In this document: positions 11,137 through 23,200 of the stretch, one piece after another | How positions within the stretch are numbered: position 1 is the first letter of the stretch | Layout of the letters: each line of letters opens with the position of its first letter | Assembly (NCBI GenBank): GCA_039545315.1 | Contig: BCIM01000001.1 | Coordinates: forward strand, 296,805 to 360,804 | Source: Kondoa malvinella | Taxonomy: Eukaryota; Basidiomycota; Agaricostilbomycetes; Agaricostilbales; Kondoaceae | Reading direction: 5' to 3' | Length of the DNA stretch: 64,000 nt | Notes under the pieces: model-generated | Told to the model about the DNA's origin: nothing | The model's input: the letters and a program-made list of their open reading frames with translations, nothing else | The model's database searches: none | Translations under genes and position numbers: made by a program

Positions 11137-14100
11137 ATGCAGAGGAGTAGATCTGTTTCTTCTGCTTCTACAAATGTAGTATCTGCCTATTCCAGACAAG
11201 AGAAACGTGAGTCGTTGGCCCTTGCGAAGCCGCTAGACGAAGACATTGACGTTCGACTCGGGGAGCAGTACTGCTCGCTGATCCCAAGTACAAGAAATAC
11301 CAAGCAGCTGTTGAACGTTCTTTGGCTTTGTTTGAATCTGTAGCAGAATGGGCAGACTTTATTACTTTCCTCGCTAAACTGCTCAAGGTGCGTGTTCCAT
11401 CTGGACGCTGATGCTGGCTTGCCCGCAGCTGACAGTAAGGTCCACGTACAGACACTTCAAGCTTATCCGCAATTCCAAATCATCCCCCATAGGCTCACTG
11501 TAGCTAAACGCTTGGCTCAATGCTTGAACCCTGCTTTACCGACTGGAGTCCATCAACGCGCTTTGGATGTCTATGTGTACATTCTGAATACTATAGGGGT
11601 CCGTATGGGTCTTCTGTTATTCAGGCTCGTGCTGATGCAGATGCCTGGTCCGTACAGCCTGATAACCTACGACACGAACTCGCAGCCTGGTCATCGGGTC
11701 TCTTTCCCTTCTTTCAGTACGCAGCTACTTCTGTCCGAGTAAGCTCTTCACCTCTTTCCACCAGTAGATTCGCCTAAAGCAATTCATTGCAGCCCATAGT
11801 CTTAGGCATCTATTCTAAATTCTACCTACCCCTCAGCACTTCCCTCCGACCCTGCACGAAAGCCTTCATCCTAGCTCTCCTACCAGGAGTAGATGAAGAA
11901 GCTTCAGAATTCTTTGATAAAGTCTCTTCACTCCTCGATTCCATCTCGACCGTCGTTTCACCCAGTTTCTTTTTCCAGCATTTATGGTTGATCTTAATCA
12001 CTTCTCCTTCCAGTCGGGTAGCGGCTTTGAATTACCTAAGCAAGAGGTTACCGATAGTTGGAACGGAGGATGATTTGACTCGAATCGTAGGCCAAGATGT
12101 TGGTTTGATGGTTAGGGCTTTTGCATCTGCGGTGGATGATGGAAGAGTTTTGGTCCAAAGAGGGATATTGGACTTGTTGCTCAATGTGATCAGACTGGAT
12201 GGTTCAGGGTGGAAAAATCAAGTGAGGGAACAAGATCAGAAATTGTTGATGAAGAGCTTGTTAGGGGTCGTGTTGAAGAGGGATCTAAGTCTGAGTCGGA
12301 GGTTGCATCATTGGTTGTTGGGCTCGACGGATGCAGCGTCCGAAAAGCAGGTCGAATACCTCAAAGAGTTTGCTTTGGATGTAGTGTGTGAAGCGATGAG
12401 GGAAGAGATGCGTCAAGGAGAACAAAGACCATTCAGAATCCTGTTGGCGTTGCTGGACAAGTGGGAAATCGGGTATCCAGTTACAGAGGCATTGGTGTTG
12501 GATGCTTTTCGGTGCTTGAAGGACAACATGCATGGAGAAGGAAAAGAGGAGCTCAGAATGACTGCAGGCGTGCTGTGGGAAGGTCTGGATCCGGACTTGA
12601 CTTGGAAGATGCTGTTTGGTGCGGTCAAGCAGGAAATGGAAAGCGAGTCGGATGATTCAGAGGTGCGCACGAAGCTTATACACCCAGCTTTGGCTGATGT
12701 GTACTCGATACTGGCGTGCAGAATATTGATCTGGTCATCTTTGTGCTCAAGACCTTCAAGCTGCACGATGAGGAAATCCTTCGCATTCATCTGCCTGTAT
12801 TCGCGTATGCGCTCTTGGAATTGCTCGAGGTGAGTTTACGGGCGCTTACAATCGTAGTGTGCTGATTATTTGTCTCGGCTCAAGGCCTCATTATCACAGT
12901 CTAGCTCCGCCGAGCCTTCGAACAAACAGCGACATGCTTGCTTGCTTTTACATCGACTGCTCGACGACATCCCGGTCGACTTTTACTCGCCTTCACAACC
13001 AAATAGCACCGCTTCCGACACTTTCTCTGTCAGTATAGCTACTACTTTTTACAGCTCGACAGACATCAAACAAGCGACTCTACCGCTCGAATCTCTTTCA
13101 TCCACCCTTCTATGCAATGGTCTGGCTTGCCTTCTGCGCATGACAAAGAAGCTATCCGACAGCGTCACAAAAGACGAGTCTACATTAGTCGTGCTTAGCT
13201 CACTCTTAGATGCTCTATCTCTGCTGCCAGCAGCTCTACCAAAGGAAGTCACGCTCGATTGGCAACCGCAAGAATGGCTCTCATCTCTCCTGCGAACACT
13301 GGAGAAGGTTGATCACTCAAGACAAGACTTCGAAGCGGTTTCTCAGACTGTCCAAGCCATCGCTGCGCTACAACAATCGCCCATACAACCTGCCATCAAT
13401 GTCGATACAAGAGAATCGATACGGACCATAGTCACCAAGCTTCTTTCCTTCTTGACTGCAGATCGCTCGCCTTTATCTGTCGAGACCGTCCGGCTGATCT
13501 GGCTTGTACACTCCATGACGAGAGCGAATCATGTCGAAGCTGTTATCTGCGAACAAATGACTTCTCGAGACGAAAGGACGAGGATTGATGGCTTTGATGC
13601 TTTTGGCAATTTATGGCGTACATGCGGTGCGTTTCGTGTATTTATCGCTCGGCTACCTGGCTGATCAAGCGACAGGCGATTCGTCCATGCCAACAACATA
13701 TCTTTCAGCGCCTCTTTTCCTGGTGCTGGATGGCACAAGATCAGAAGATGCAGTAACGCGTCGAGCTGCCGAAGCTTGGATGCGATGCAGCTTCAAGTCA
13801 TACCTTCGGTGAGTAGGCCGTTCGATGTGATAGCACTGCTGATTGGTGTTGCAGTCTCCTGGATCCGCTGCTTGTTATTCTGCTTAGTCCCGACATACGC
13901 AGAGAGGCACTCAACATCCCCGTCTTTGGCCAGCAGCTGAATCTTCATCAATACATCCGACCGTTTGATCAAGCTAGATGTCACTATGCCCTCAAAAGTC
14001 TTCACCACCTCTTCCTCACGCGAGGCGCTGGCTTTCAACGAACAGCTAAAGGCGCTCAGATCTCCTCCACTTCTGATGTACCGTTAAAGTCGCTTGCGGC

Positions 14101-17100
14101 CGCGGCTTCCATCGAGTCCAAGACTTATTTGGACGCCATCTGCCTGATAATGCTTCAGCTCCTATCTTCCGATCCTGCACCGTACCTGGATTCGGTCATG
14201 AATCGCTATAACCTCCACATTCAGGTCGCCGCAACGGATGTGCTGCAAGTCATTGTACAGAGAGGAGATCTCGATCAAGCACTCCTCAACAAGATCCAAG
14301 TGACTTTACTGTCCCGACTACTTTTCTGCGTCGAAAAAGTACAGCTCGATCTTCAAAACAAATTGCTTCATGCTTTACACGCGACTTTCCAAGGTCTATC
14401 AACGTATCAACGCAAGCGATCGAAGGGAAGCCGGACATCAACTGAGATCAAGCAGGAGAAGCAAGAGTCTGGATCTCCACATGAAACTTTGCTGCTTACG
14501 GTGCTGACACAAGGGATCTCTAAGAGTAAGGACAGCGCTACAGTGCACTACTGGGTCGACTTCCTCTTTATGTCTGTCGCACAACTCAAGGACACCAATG
14601 CTACTGTCCTAATGCCTCTCGTCGCCTGTCTGACGGACCGCGTCATTGGCTATATCGACGAGATTGAGCAGTCATACGATCCGAACGCCAAAGGCAAGAA
14701 GCCTGCAAGCAACACGACCGAAACGGATTTTGTCGCTTTGGTCGGTGCTTTGGAAAGGTTGACTTTGCTCGTTATGGAAGAGGCGAGAAGCGCGAATTCG
14801 CCAGACCCAGGTTCTGCTGCGGGCGATCATAGCGCAACAGAGTCCGGTGGCTTTCTTGGATATGTCACTGGCGTGCTAGGGTCTTCAGAAGGCATCAAGA
14901 CGGCGGACAGTCCTATTGTGAGGCCATAACAATCTTACACGATGTCTTGCTGAAGAAGTCTTCAGACCAAGTCGCCAACAACACAACACGTCGAGGATGT
15001 TGTGCGAGCTCTGCTTCGTTCCTGGGAGGCCTCTACAAGACTGGACACCGGCAGTAATGAAGCTGACATGGCGTCGACCCGCACTACTGTTCTCGAGCGC
15101 ATAAGCAGCAGAACTCGTAAATGCTTAGAAAGGCTCTACAAGGCATCACCTTCCGAGATCATCGAAGACACTATACTGTTTCAGGCAACTGCGGACGGTA
15201 GTCGGAGCGTGAGCTACCTCCTACCCGGAACAGGTATATGATGCTAATCGGTCCTGACAGGATGCGGACGAGCAGCGCAAGCGCGTCTTTGCTATACTCG
15301 GACAGCTGATCAGCGCTCAAGCGATAGTGTCCAGCACATGCGAATTGCTGCGTGCCAGATTACCGCCGCCAGACCTCAAGCATCGCGTGTTTATCACGAA
15401 TCCGGACTTGTAAAAAGATTCCTCTTGCCTGTTTGCATACTCTTCTGACCACTGGTGCAGGACATATGATACAGCCTTCGATTTCTTGGAAAGCTACCTC
15501 GATCACTTAGAAAGCTCTGGCGCAGTTCAAGTCTGGCCGCCCACTCTTGCATTCGCGAAGGACATGCTCAGCCAAGCAACGTCTCATCGATTTGCACTGC
15601 TCCCGACGTGGAAGTGCTTCAATACGTTGTCAGAGAAAATTGCCCAAACATCAGCCCTCGTGGACCGAAGGATGCGTCGCGATCTACAGGTGAGCTGTTG
15701 TTATTTGGAGTGTATCATCTATTGAGACACAATGTTATAGGACACTATGCTCAAATTGGCAGACGTCACTATCCCTCTAGCCAATCGAGGTGGTATTGCC
15801 CTTCGCAAGGTGTCGTCCGCGACTGGAGCTCTGTCTATCGACACAAATGGGATAGCTGAGGATGAAAAGTCACGGCCGGCAACGCCTCAGATTACAGAGG
15901 AGAAGAACATCTCGAGTCCCGTCGTCTCCGCGACTAAAGAGGTATGCCAGGTGTTGACTAGGCGGACAAGACTGATTACGGTGACTAGCTGACCGACTTC
16001 CTCGCCAAGCGCTTCCTACCGAACCTCAAACGATTCTTGCTCGAAGCCGACAAAGTCAATTTGCTGTGCGGCAATATCATGTACTACTGCGTGAACCCAG
16101 CATTCAGGAATAGAGCCAAGTCTGTGATTTCACTCATCAATGAAATTTGATGGGCTGATCTCGTTTGCAGATCATTCTCCATAGATGCTGAGACATTGGA
16201 CTTATTAAGGGAAATCACCAAGCATCCTGCAGCTGCAAAGGGATGGCGAGCGGCGGTCTCAGACGTCTTTTCCGACAATCGCTTCTTCAACAGCTCACCG
16301 TCCATCAGTCATAAGTGGAAGCCGATAGTCCATGCTCTTATGACTTCGGACAAGGAGCGGCTTCCCGACCTCATCCGTAAGTAATTCGATTCAATAGAAT
16401 ATTTGCAGTCATGACTTTGAGCTACAGAGAAAGTGTCTACCGCTTCCTCGGCAAACATCTTTACCAACAGGGATCTCGAGATGCTCAGCCGAGCTCTGAG
16501 TCTGCGCCGTCTCTCATATGCAATACTCGCTGGCGAAAAGAACGCCTACCTTATACAGCTACCTGCGATCCAGGAAAAGCTGGTCGAAATATTGCGAGCG
16601 AATGTTGGCGAGATTGTGCACAGTGAAGTACGTTGCTTCGACACATTGTGTATCTGTTGTCTAATCCCGCTTTTCAGGTCTATCTCTGCCTTCGAGTCTT
16701 GCTTTGTAGCATCAGCGAGCAACATTTGAGCAGCTTGTGGCCGATTATCCTCACTGAACTGGTCAGTCTGGTTGGCGCCGCGGAATCTGTCGCTGATTAG
16801 TGCCCCAGCTACGACTGTTCGAGAACTTGCTCGAGGATCTGAACCAGACGTCGTCAGAATATCTGCAGCTAATTCTGTCAGCCTGCAAATTTTTGGATCT
16901 GCTGCTAGTTTTGCAAACCGAAGATTTCCAAATGTAAGCCTTGCGGCGAATCATCCAGCACAAGCCTCATGAACCCAATACAGACATCAATGGATGTTCG
17001 TCACCGATACTGTAGACGCCATCTACCCGCCAACAGACTGGTCACCTCAAGCCATTGTTGATCGGCTCAGCGAGTTGATGAGCAAGCATGTCAGCCGCAA

Positions 17101-17376
17101 TATGGTGTGTTCCGCGATACCATGCCTTCGATCGAGCTGATCTGCTGTATGCAGAGCACACCTCAGGCTTTGACTTTCGAAGTTCCTGCCGAAGCTTCAC
17201 TCCGCCGACCAATCCTTGCAACAGCTCGTCTAGGCAGCAAGCTGGACTCGCTCGCCGCACTCGAGCCCTTCTTCTCTCGCATCAGTCTAAGTAGCTACGA
17301 AAGCATCTACGCTTGTCAAGATATAGACTGGAGCTGTATAATAGCTTCCATAGAGGGCGACATTTTCGAGGGCTAA
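11137..17376 (+). CDS. DOP1: Dopey family protein DOP1 (Golgi/endosome trafficking)
   Basis: Large leucine-rich HEAT-like scaffold; in yeast Dop1 works with Mon2 in endosome-Golgi traffic and cell polarity. Exon 1 starts at 11137 (MQRSRSVSSAS) and splices to LLADPKYKKYQAAVERSLAL, then FESVAEWADFITFLAKLLK, LQAYPQFQIIPHRLTVAKRL, AQCLNPALPTGVHQRALDVY and PIVLGIYSKFYLPLS, which is the classic Dopey N-terminal region. A long middle part with many leucine-rich helices follows. The conserved C-terminal region includes LTYDTAFDFLESYLDHLESS, WPPTLAFAKDMLSQATSHRF and FSDNRFFNSSPSISHKWKPI, ending IIASIEGDIFEG and the stop at 17374-17376. At least a dozen introns of roughly 48-75 bp are needed. The frames I checked join without interruption (for example a 48-bp intron near 14920-14970). 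It is the largest gene here and convergent with the Ies4-like gene, 48 bp away. Confidence 0.85.
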
Positions 17377-17424
17377 AAGGAACATGCAATGTTAATTTTA
17401 CTCGTTAGATTTGATCAACGTTTC

Positions 17425-18922
17425 TCATCCCTGTTGCGACCCTGACCCATGCGAAGAAGACCTTTGCATCATTTGCGGCGGCGGGAAAGGACCTTGTATT
17501 TGGTGAGGCGAGAGATGGGCTGGCTGTGAAGGTTGCGCAAAATAAGGACCGGGAGCCGAATTGGTTGGCGACATGAGGTTGGTAAGCGACATGGGTGATG
17601 CAGAGCCTAGATGACTTGAAGGAACCGCAGGGTGGTGAGCGAGACTAGAAGAAGGATGAGGAGCGTAAGGTGATCTTTGCGGCTGCGGTGACGAATAGGC
17701 ATGCATTGGCGAAAAATGCTGAGCTGAGTAAGCTTGATGAGGGTATTCTGGATGGGCGTGATGTTGCGGAGAGAAAGCGGCTGGGACAGGCATGGAGGGC
17801 GGCATAAAGGGAGCATCAGGTTGTAGACTTTGGTCTGGCATGGGCGGTAAAGCGGCTCCTTGATCTGGCATGGGCGGCAAGGATGAAGACTGATCTGGCA
17901 TGGGAGGTAGAGCTACAGGTTGATCTGGCATCAGAGGAATCGTAGCTGTTTTGGCTGGCAAGGGTGCTTTCTTCGGCTTTGGGTCTTTGGTTGCCGTAGC
18001 TTTTGGTGTGCTGTCGTTCTCAGTCCCTTCTACCTTAGCTGGTTCGTTCTTCTTCTGGTAATCCATAAATGGAGATTCTTCAGCTGGAAGAGTGACTATG
18101 AGGGATTGCAAGATAACGGCCACGAAACTTACATCCTGTCCATGTTGACAAAGCCATTGTACTACCAGCAATATTGACGAATGAAAATGGAGCCTTCTGC
18201 CACTTTCTTGTAGCAGGAGTCTTTGCTGCAAGCGGCAGGACATTCAGAGGTCCAGTTGCGGCCTTAAATGTACACTTAGCATTAGAAGAATGGGCGGCAT
18301 CATCTGCTCACTTTTGGCGCTGCGACTGAGAACGAAGATGTTCCAGGTAATGCACCTGGCTCAGGAGTGCCAGCGTCGCCTGTAGCTGCTTTCGACTTTC
18401 GCGGTCGACTTCGCGTCGGTGGGGTGTCTGGCTTGACTTCGCCTGCATCGTAAGTCAGTAAAAGCGACTTCAAGATCAGAGTGCAAACGTACTGTTGTAG
18501 TACTGAGCTGCATCCGCTGCTTTGCCTTTGAGTCCTCGTCTCCAATGCGGTTTCACTTCTCCATCGGGCACAGATGGTTTTTCTGCTTTGGGTGGTTTGT
18601 CGGCTTTCTTCTTTGGTGGAGCACGTTTCTTCTTGACTGGGACTTCGGGCACGGGAGGAGGAGCTACGATAGTCGAAATAGCTGCGCCTGCTATTGAAGC
18701 CTCTTCTGGCAAAGCGGACCCTGAAGCGACTGGCTGAATTGCCTGTTGCGTGGTCATACTTGCATCAGGAGTCTCTTGTGCAGCTGCTGGCTCGCTCATA
18801 TTGACATCTTGTTGACCTGATTGCCCAGGCTGTCCAACGAACTTGAGCTTGAACTTGAGTGGGCCGCTGCCAGAAGCATCTGCAGGCGTAGCAGGAGATT
18901 GAAAAGGCTCGTCGACTTGCAT
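17425..18922 (-). CDS. IES4: Ies4-like INO80 chromatin remodelling subunit
   Basis: Probable subunit of the INO80 remodeller. The N-terminus (ATG 18922, MQVDEPFQSP) is low complexity. A lysine-rich stretch KKKRAPPKKKADKPPKAEKP is followed by HWRRGLKGKAADAAQYYN, and across two introns by TRKWQKAPFSFVNIAGSTMA and LSTWTG. These correspond, as I remember the family, to the Ies4 phrase with RKW, a short basic hydrophobic strand, a Phe-(Ser/Thr)-Gly turn and a final Trp. The C-terminal 270 residues are Pro/His/Ser-rich and disordered. They begin with a perfect tandem array of a 10-residue unit containing MPDQ. The stop is at 17425-17427. The family call rests on about 50 residues, so it is moderate. 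Confidence 0.55.
17834..17937 (-). repeat. 30-bp tandem repeat encoding MPDQ units
   Basis: Four copies of a 30-bp unit whose core is tctggcatgggcgg start at about 17834, 17864, 17894 and 17924. They encode four in-frame 10-residue units (MPDQ plus a variable hydrophobic hexamer such as SSSLPP) inside the disordered tail of the Ies4-like protein. Confidence 0.85.
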
Positions 18923-19080
18923 GGTGCGAGATAAGCCTCAAAGATGATCGAAGCTCGAAGGCAACAAGCAGTAACAGGCAAGCCTGAATGATTATTGCAA
19001 TGATTCATTATACTCATTATTCCAGATACAATAGCTACAGGTCGTATATCAACCCTTTTACACACCTTCTCAATACAGCT

Positions 19081-22000
19081 TTAAACTTCATTAATTCGTA
19101 TGACAGTACCGCCTAGGAGCTGCTGTTCTTCCTTGAATGCTTCTTCTCCATTCTACAGAGTAGTATTAGCATGTTGAAGCGCGTGCGAGCGAGCTGACTT
19201 ACTTCAAACCGCAACACTCTCTTTACATTCGGTGTGAGCGAGTCCCTTTTCTTCTCGACGAGTTCTCTTAGCGCGTCCAACGCTTCGCGATCTGGAAGAG
19301 AGGCATGTCAGTACATAACAAGCGAGGGGAGATCTGACGCACGATCTTCTCCGGTCATGATAGGCAAGAAATAGCTTATCGACTTCTTGTCCTTCGCGAC
19401 ATTATCAGTCTCAACCAACCAATTCACGAATCAAGACATACCTTTTTGGTGAAAGCTCGTTTCAATGAACGGAAACTAGCTTTCCATTGCTTGCCAACAG
19501 TGACAGGTGACAGATCATCACCGACGAGCGAGACGAAAACACCTTCATCATGCAAGATTCGCCTTGAAGCATCATAGATCCTTTGACCGCCAATAGTATC
19601 CAGCACGACGCTGAAAGAGTTTTCTGTCAGTCGACCAATGCCCACAACAGGTTCATCCCTAATCACGGCATGGGCGCCGTTGCTTTTGCATAGTGCTTCG
19701 GCGTCAAGCGTATCTGCCGCAACATGCGCTGTAACGTGAAGATCTGGTCGAAGATGTCGAGCAAGTTGAATTGCGATAAAGCCAGCGCCAGCGTGAGCGT
19801 TGAGCACGAGCAGCTATCCAGCATGTTAGCAGGATCAGACTGCGAGCAATCAGGACTCACCTTCGCCGCCTGAGGCAGATCTGCTGCTAGAGTAGACATG
19901 GCGTAGAAGGCTGGCACACCCGCTAGAGGAACAGCTGCCATTTGTTCTATGCTGAGCGCGCTATCCGGTGCTTTCGATAAGGCGCGTCGATCGATTAGAA
20001 GCAGCTCTGCAAGTGCTCCAGACTACCAAGAGTGTGTCAGGGTACGATACGATCAATCAGAGAAACAAATCACCTTCTTTATATCCGCCAGGCCATACAC
20101 GACATCGCCTCGCTTAAATTTGGTTTCGTCAAAACCAGTATCAACGACCTTCCCACAAAATGATCTACCAGGCACAAAGGCAAATCCATCACCTCTCTTG
20201 ACAAGTGTCTCTACCCGAGCGGTATCCCAGAAATCTAAAGCAGTGGCCCACACTTGCACCAACACTTCAGTCCCTTTAGGCTTTGACGGCAACTCGGCGA
20301 TTTCTGTGAATCGCACATCCGACAGATCGCCAGCTAGAGCAGTAGCTGGTTTCCGCTTGCCACCAAAGAAGCGGGTCTTGGTCGCTTTCCTTTTGGAGAA
20401 AGCAGCTGCTGCACCAGCAGCAATTGCAATCGCGCACATCGTGTTTGAGGGATTAGAAAGATGAGCAGTAGTCCAAATTGCTTTGACCGGTGTTGAGCGC
20501 TGTGACATGCTTAATGAGCCAACCGGAGCATTCATCAGACTTGCGGCTTTAGGTCTGGGCATGGTCGTAACTGAAGATTCACGACCATGTAGAGAGCTGT
20601 AGCGACGACTAGGCGGTCCATAGTCAGACTTGATTGAATGCGAATCGAATGATCCTCTCCTGCGAGGAGGAGCAAAATCATTCGGCTGAAATAGTTGACC
20701 CAAACTCGATACATTGTCGTTCATCATTGATGGAGATGGTTGGGCGGTAGTAGGAAAGGGAACCTCATTGACGCTTCGAGCTGGCGAAACCCTCCGCTCT
20801 CCATTTCTGTGCTCTGCTGAACGACTTTCGCTCTTCATCGACGAAGCACGCGAGACGGGAGCGGAGGGTACAAGAGGAGGTGGAGGACCATAGACCCCAG
20901 GTAGACTGATCGGCGCAGGCATGGCGTCCGCCTCAGCTGTTTCGTCCTTGACCAAGCCGTATCGAATCTCATTCGTCGAATGAGGACCGTCACCGGAGTA
21001 CACAGAAGTCGCTGATCTGAACGATTCTGCGGACTGTCGAGCTGGACTAGCTGACTGGCGCATGTATTCTGGCAGACCGGAGATTGGTCTTTCGCTTTCA
21101 GGGAAGTATGGCTGATGTTCGACTGCTTTTGCCGGAGGCGTATTGGCCAGCTCTTCACCGTGTGTAGCTGAAGATAGATTGGCTCGGTCGCTTTCGGTTC
21201 TTGTCAAGAAGATGCGAGGGGGTAAAGCAGAAGCATATTTAGCTGGGTGATGAGGATGTTGCGGTGCCAATGCGCTATCAGACTCGTTTGGCGTGGTAGT
21301 GGCCGTTTGTCGATCCCATGAAGAGGCTGAAGAAGAGGCAGAAGCAGACAGCGGTCTTTCGATCGGATCGGCGAGGTGTCGACCAGGCAGACTGTCGACC
21401 CAAGCTCTTGACCTTCTGTGATCCTCGTAGTCTCCTTCACTTGCACTCACAAACGACTCTGACCCTTCACTAGCCTGTGGCTTGTGCTTTGAAATGTTGC
21501 GCTGATGTGTCATAGGCGGTGTAGAATGGGTGACTGGACTTGCATTCCGGCTATGCAGACGAGGGAGGACGATTGCGAAATTCTTGCCACCATCACTGTC
21601 CCACGCTTCTTCTGTGCCCATATACATCCTCACTGCGAATTCTAGGTGATCTCCCGCGTTTGCATGAACAATGACGGAAAAGTCTGCGTCGTTGGAGAAA
21701 GGTACAGCAGTCACCATTGCAGTGTGATCTTCATGCGTAGCCCATCGGTTCCGCGACAGGCGCATGATGACGTGTGGAGAACGATTGTCTTGCTTGCCGG
21801 TGACTTTGCCCGAGAAGACGTATGATTCCGCTAAGACGAGCTCGAATTTGAGAAGAACGAACGGCTGAGAATAGTCCCGAGGGCTGAGGGGTGAAAGAAT
21901 AGGAAGAGATTCGCTCGAAGATTTGCCGTTTGCCTGAGGTGGATTGTTCTGGGACGCAGCTCTAGCCTCTTCCGCCAGTCTCTGGCTTGGTGTCTGATGC

Positions 22001-22705
22001 AACGGCGGTCGTTGATGCCCATTTTGCATGATGGCAGACATTTGCGGCACGGGAGGCCGTTCTTCCTCTTCCTCTTGCACTCGAGTAAGAGACCGAAGAC
22101 GACGGGCAGAACCTGGCGATTGCGCTGATTGAGTTCGTCGATGCTGACCTGATGCAACGGATTGCTGACTTGCAGGCGGAGGCAGCTTGAACAATATATG
22201 AGCATACTAGAGGAATTCTGTAGCTGTGAAATACCTCGCTCGGGATCTCCTTTGGAGCCACATTATAGCCAGAAGACAGATTTGGCACAGAAGCCGCCTT
22301 CATTCTCTCTCCTGACTCCTTCCTCTTCCTTTCCGCGGTCGAAGAGACGGAAGGCTGGCGGACAATTAGACTCTGCCTATCTCGCTCTGCCAAATAATTG
22401 CCATAATGACGAGAAGTCTTTGGCAGCGGCTCTTCATTCAGTGTGGTAGAACTCCAGGAATACTTTGATGGCCTGCCCTTGTTGTAGCCAACGGATCTTG
22501 AACTTCTGATCGATGAAGCATCGCCAATGGACGAGCTTGACCTCAGTGACCTTAGAGAGCTGGTATCATCTCCTCCTGATTCGGAGCGAGTCTTGGGCCG
22601 TCTTCTGTATGGATCTGTAGCAGGGCTATAGAAGGAATTCTCTCCGCTGTTGTATGATCTCGTCGGTTTTTGCGTCAGAGACTGGAGCAAATTTGGCTTG
22701 ACCAT
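19081..22705 (-). CDS. Disordered protein fused to MDR quinone-oxidoreductase-like domain
   Basis: One gene with a long N-terminal half and a medium-chain dehydrogenase/reductase (MDR) domain at the C-terminus. Exon 1 (ATG 22705, MVKPNLLQSLTQKPTRSYNS) is Ser/Arg-rich. A short intron near 22195-22240 leads into a 700-codon open frame with one structured segment (QPFVLLKFELVLAESYVFSG to VRMYMGTEEAWDSDGGKNFA). About 300 disordered residues follow, then a small hydrophobic patch (MCAIAIAAGAAAAF). The frame continues without a break into FTEIAELPSKPKGTEVLVQV, FVPGRSFCGKVVDTG and FKRGDVVYGLADIKK. Downstream exons give VPLAGVPAFYAMSTL, LLVLNAHAGAGFIAIQLARH (nucleotide-binding turn) and SFSVVLDTIGGQRIYDASRR, ending TVIRINEV at the stop 19081-19083. 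Catalytic zinc ligands are absent, as in zeta-crystallin-like reductases. The domain pairing is unusual. Confidence 0.75.
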
Positions 22706-23200
22706 GTCGAGACAGCCTTGAATACAGGTGATCTTTGCTCAACAGGCCGTTTCGACGCCTTAGAGTCCGAATTCCGCTGCCAAACAAACTTTATTCAGGG
22801 CAGGCTTCTTGTGCAACAACAGGTATATTCTCGATGCGAGTGCACAGGATATGATATACCACGCTGGCAAAGGTATTCACCGGGCTCAGCAGAGCAACAA
22901 GAGGTATCCTGTGTCGAGGTTCGGGACTAACAACGCCAAAGATGCGAAGGATCCTCGTTCATCTATTTCCGTCTGATGTATTCTGAGGCTGGCATATCAC
23001 TGCAAGCTATATATCTACGGTTACAGCTGTTTACGTTGATCGGAGGCACTTTGAATTGATGTCATGCACAATTCGCAAATCTAGTCTCCGTTAATCAGAC
23101 TAGCCCTGTGCAAGTTCAGCCTATGATTAGTTTTTGCTGCACTCGACGCCAGAGAAAGGGGATGACACCGAGCTAAAACACCAAAGAGGGATAGCTTGCA
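22706..23200. other. Intergenic region, nothing recognised
   Basis: About 495 bp between the start of the fusion gene (22705, minus) and the stop of CTNNBL1 (23201, minus). Short open frames on the plus strand lack domain character. It probably holds the promoter of the fusion gene and the 3' UTR of CTNNBL1. Confidence 0.35.
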
